This document shows positions 44,020 through 45,855 of a DNA stretch of 45,855 bases, piece by piece. The notes under the pieces are model-generated. The model did not search any database. It was not told where the DNA came from and saw only the letters and a list, made by a program, of their open reading frames with translations. The DNA lies in NCBI GenBank assembly GCA_903926075.1, contig CAIYHQ010000130.1:1-45855 (forward strand), in the 5' to 3' direction. The translations under genes and the position numbers were made by a program. Source of the DNA: an uncultured Methanomicrobiales archaeon (GTDB lineage: Archaea; Halobacteriota; Methanomicrobia; Methanomicrobiales; Methanospirillaceae). Every line of letters starts with the position of its first letter. Positions within the stretch are counted from its first letter, which is position 1.

Positions 44020-45179
44020 TTAGAAGGCAAGAAATTGAAGTGACAATCGCTGATATTTTGCATACCTTTTTTTTGCCCGGTGCCGCAATGATACTTCTAA
44101 CTTATCCCAACGCTCACGTACCTCTTCATTTCCAAAAATGTCCTGGTACAAAATACTCAAGAATTCGTGAGCTTTTTCAGCAAACACTGTTGACCGGAGA
44201 GTAGTGGGCCATATCTATTTCGATTTTGTTCGTCTACTGTATGGACACACAATTTGTACAAATTTCTGCTTATTAAAAGTCGAATTTGAATCGAGTAAAT
44301 GTGTACATATGCCAAATTTCGTTTAGCTAAATTTTGATTGCCGAGGTCATAATCCCTTTTTAATTCTTTAAATAATAGTTCGATTAACCATCTGTACCGA
44401 TAAAGTTGCTAAATTTCTTCAGTTAAGTATACTTTGTTTGGAAGGTTCGTCACATCAGTATGCCATATAAACGTCTCTTCATCCCCCAAAAAAAACACAA
44501 CTCTGAAATTCATATAGATTGTTTTTATCTTACTTCCATCAGGATTGAACCTGGTTCTAAAAGTGCATAAAATATCAATTTCATCCGTTTTGGGACATTT
44601 TCTGAGAAAATCGTTTAAGGGTATTCCTTCTTGGAATTGTTTTTTTGCTTGAGACGATGCAGATAAAATTTCGATCACATTTAGTGTAGCATTTTTAATC
44701 CAGCTGCTTTCCCATTCGATCTTACAGCTGGCCATACAGTTCTAAGTTTTTGACTCATTGGAATGATACTTCTATCCTGAATTAAAATATCTTTCAAATC
44801 CTGAATCGGTCCTATTAACTTAGCAGAGCGACCCAAAATCCGTGGATTCAATATAATTGTCTAAAATTTCGCGGAGGAATGTAACCATATCCTTATTAAA
44901 ACGGTTGAAAAAACTGTGGTACTTAATTTTATCTTTGGGATTTAAAGTATCATCAAAATCAATGTACCGCCGAAAGATTTCTTCCAATGATGGCTTTGAA
45001 TGGCTGCTGATACCGAAAAAGAGGATCATTATTGAAAATACGGGATTAAGTTTTCTCAGCCTCTTCACATAACCAGAATTGCGTGCTTTTTCCATTACAA
45101 TGCCCAGGGAAAGTAAATTTGTTTTCCATAACACCAGACAATTTTCACCTTCTATGAAAAGGGATTTCATATCTTTCAT
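44020..45179 (-). pseudogene. Degraded IS4-family transposase
   Basis: Fragments in all three minus frames line up in order. 45179-44820 gives the N-terminal part ('LNPVFSIMILFFGISSHSKP'). About 44830-44740 gives 'LIGPIQDLKDILIQDRSIIP', which looks like the first catalytic Asp region. 44735-44409 gives the middle with 'WHTDVTNLPNK'. After an in-frame TAG (44409-44411) the frame continues with 'YRYRWLIELLFKELK', an exact Y-x2-R-x3-E-x6-K signature of IS4 transposases holding the catalytic Glu. A last frameshift leads to 'FGNEEVRERWDKLEVSLRH' and the stop at 44020. At least three frameshifts and one nonsense codon make it dead. The N-terminal frame is open to about 45220, so the true start may be upstream. 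I could not fix terminal inverted repeats. Confidence 0.85.
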
Positions 45180-45325
45180 ATTTGTGGCGACTTCTAGTGA
45201 GTAATAATATGGCAGATAGGAATTAGGGTATAGGTCCTTAAGCTAACTCCCATGAAATGTACAGTTCCGGTCGGCTAACCCGGAAGCGGTATGCATGCAA
45301 TGAGACGAGATCAAACGTTTATATT

Positions 45326-45346
45326 TCTGGGATATATGAACCCAGA
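45326..45346. repeat. Small hairpin in the gap between two insertion sequences
   Basis: TCTGGG (45326-45331) and CCCAGA (45341-45346) form a perfect 6-base stem with a 9-base loop. The whole gap 45180-45475 has no supported gene; it is expected to hold the ends of the two insertion sequences, which I could not delimit. Confidence 0.35.
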
Positions 45347-45475
45347 TCTTTACTCACGAGCCGCTTAGATAAGATTAACAATAGATTGATTCAGATGCAT
45401 GAACGTTAGTAGGTTTTATAATTCACGGCAATAGACATAAATAGGAAGATTCGGATAAATGATACTAGTGTCATG

Positions 45476-45855
45476 TCAAACAACAAATGTCGGATAAAGG
45501 CGTGACAGTTTTATTCGAGCATCTTCGGTAGTGAATTGCCAATTAACCTTGGAAATTTTATTATTTCTAGATTGCTCCCATGCTTGCACTTCTTGTCGGA
45601 TTACCTCAATATTTTCAATTCTCCGGTCCAAACATTGACGTGTAAGTACACTTAATTCGATCTCTGCCATATTAAGCCAACTTCCATGTTTCGGTGTATA
45701 AACAAATTCAAATCGATTCCATAGTTCTTTAGCTATTTCCGGAGGATAACTGTCATAAAGTGATCCCGGCATATGCGTGTTAAGGTTATCCATAATCAGG
45801 GTAATTATATCGGCCTGAGAATATTCTTTGGCGATATCCTGGAGAAATTGTGCCC
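45476..45855 (-). CDS. IS630-family transposase, C-terminal part (runs off the window)
   Basis: The frame is open to the window end; the last 127 codons are seen. The DDE domain is clear: 'ITLIMDNLNTHMPGSLY' with the second catalytic Asp, 'FEFVYTPKHGSWLNMAEIE' with the catalytic Glu, and a helical tail. Residues upstream ('AQFLQDIAKEYSQADI') continue in frame, so the first ATG visible (45793) is internal. The sequence carries no frameshift here, in contrast with the IS4-type gene next to it. The left end of the element should lie a little below 45476; a terminal repeat was not confirmed. Confidence 0.88.
   Translation of the reverse strand, partial: AQFLQDIAKEYSQADIITLIMDNLNTHMPGSLYDSYPPEIAKELWNRFEFVYTPKHGSWLNMAEIELSVLTRQCLDRRIENIEVIRQEVQAWEQSRNNKISKVNWQFTTEDARIKLSRLYPTFVV

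Noticed and set aside
45180-45475. Possible group II intron domain or TnpB 3' end in the gap between insertion sequences
   Set aside because: A few motifs looked similar ('tccggtcggctaacccgg', a short 'CTVPVG' frame), but no catalytic domain V, RT or TnpB frame supports either idea.

Overview
The window is archaeal and most likely from a hydrogenotrophic methanogen of the order Methanomicrobiales. The evidence is a cysteine-type F420-linked formate dehydrogenase (fdhAB), Sep-tRNA:Cys-tRNA synthase, the DUF39/NIL-ferredoxin homocysteine pair, LL-diaminopimelate aminotransferase, archaeal AlaRS, RadA with an RPA-like protein, the Mre11-Rad50-NurA-HerA operon, and archaeal TATA boxes and T-rich terminators. 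The exact genus is an inference I cannot settle. I recognised no tRNA, rRNA or CRISPR array.

Layout. (1) 1-6.6 kb is a signalling block: the 3' part of a poly-HAMP chemoreceptor with almost identical 273-bp tandem repeats, then on the other strand a stand-alone CheB methylesterase, a receiver, and a REC-6xPAS-histidine kinase. (2) 6.8-12.5 kb holds a PRC-barrel protein and a leftward block dapL-lysA-RPA-like-radA-pgp with overlapping or closely spaced genes, joining lysine synthesis to recombination and single-strand DNA binding. (3) 12.6-19.8 kb holds cutA, the homocysteine-forming pair (DUF39-CBS plus NIL-ferredoxin), NIF3-SWIM, alaS with an overlapping membrane-anchored HTH regulator, and a lone receiver. 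(4) 19.9-26.6 kb is a more accessory stretch: a SPASM-type radical SAM enzyme, a frameshifted remnant of a secreted protein, an AAA ATPase fused to a PD-(D/E)XK nuclease-like domain, hisH overlapping a Zn-ribbon/PUA/PP-loop PAPS-reductase-like protein, two overlapping micro-ORFs (one Cys/Trp-rich), and a secreted protein of unknown function. (5) 26.6-32.0 kb is housekeeping: a HAD phosphatase, a DUF5814-like Cys protein and a DUF2150 protein (coupled), hisG, thiI, and SepCysS with a 60-residue coupled partner. (6) 32.1-39.0 kb is the mre11-rad50-nurA-herA DNA-end-resection operon. (7) 39.1-42.4 kb is fdhAB. (8) 42.4-45.9 kb is a decaying island: a HicB-like antitoxin pseudogene, a VapC-like PIN pseudogene, an intact-looking MNT/HEPN toxin-antitoxin pair, an IS4-type transposase pseudogene and the 3' part of an IS630-type transposase that runs off the window.

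How the genes fit together. The sulfur theme is strong: aspartate semialdehyde to homocysteine, Sep-tRNA to Cys-tRNA, ThiI-type tRNA thiolation and a PAPS-reductase-like PP-loop protein lie within about 18 kb. Genome maintenance is the second theme (RadA/RPA and Mre11/Rad50/NurA/HerA). Many junctions use ATGA, TGATG or TTGA overlaps, which implies translational coupling. Several starts are better read as TTG or GTG behind a good ribosome-binding site, and I revised those.
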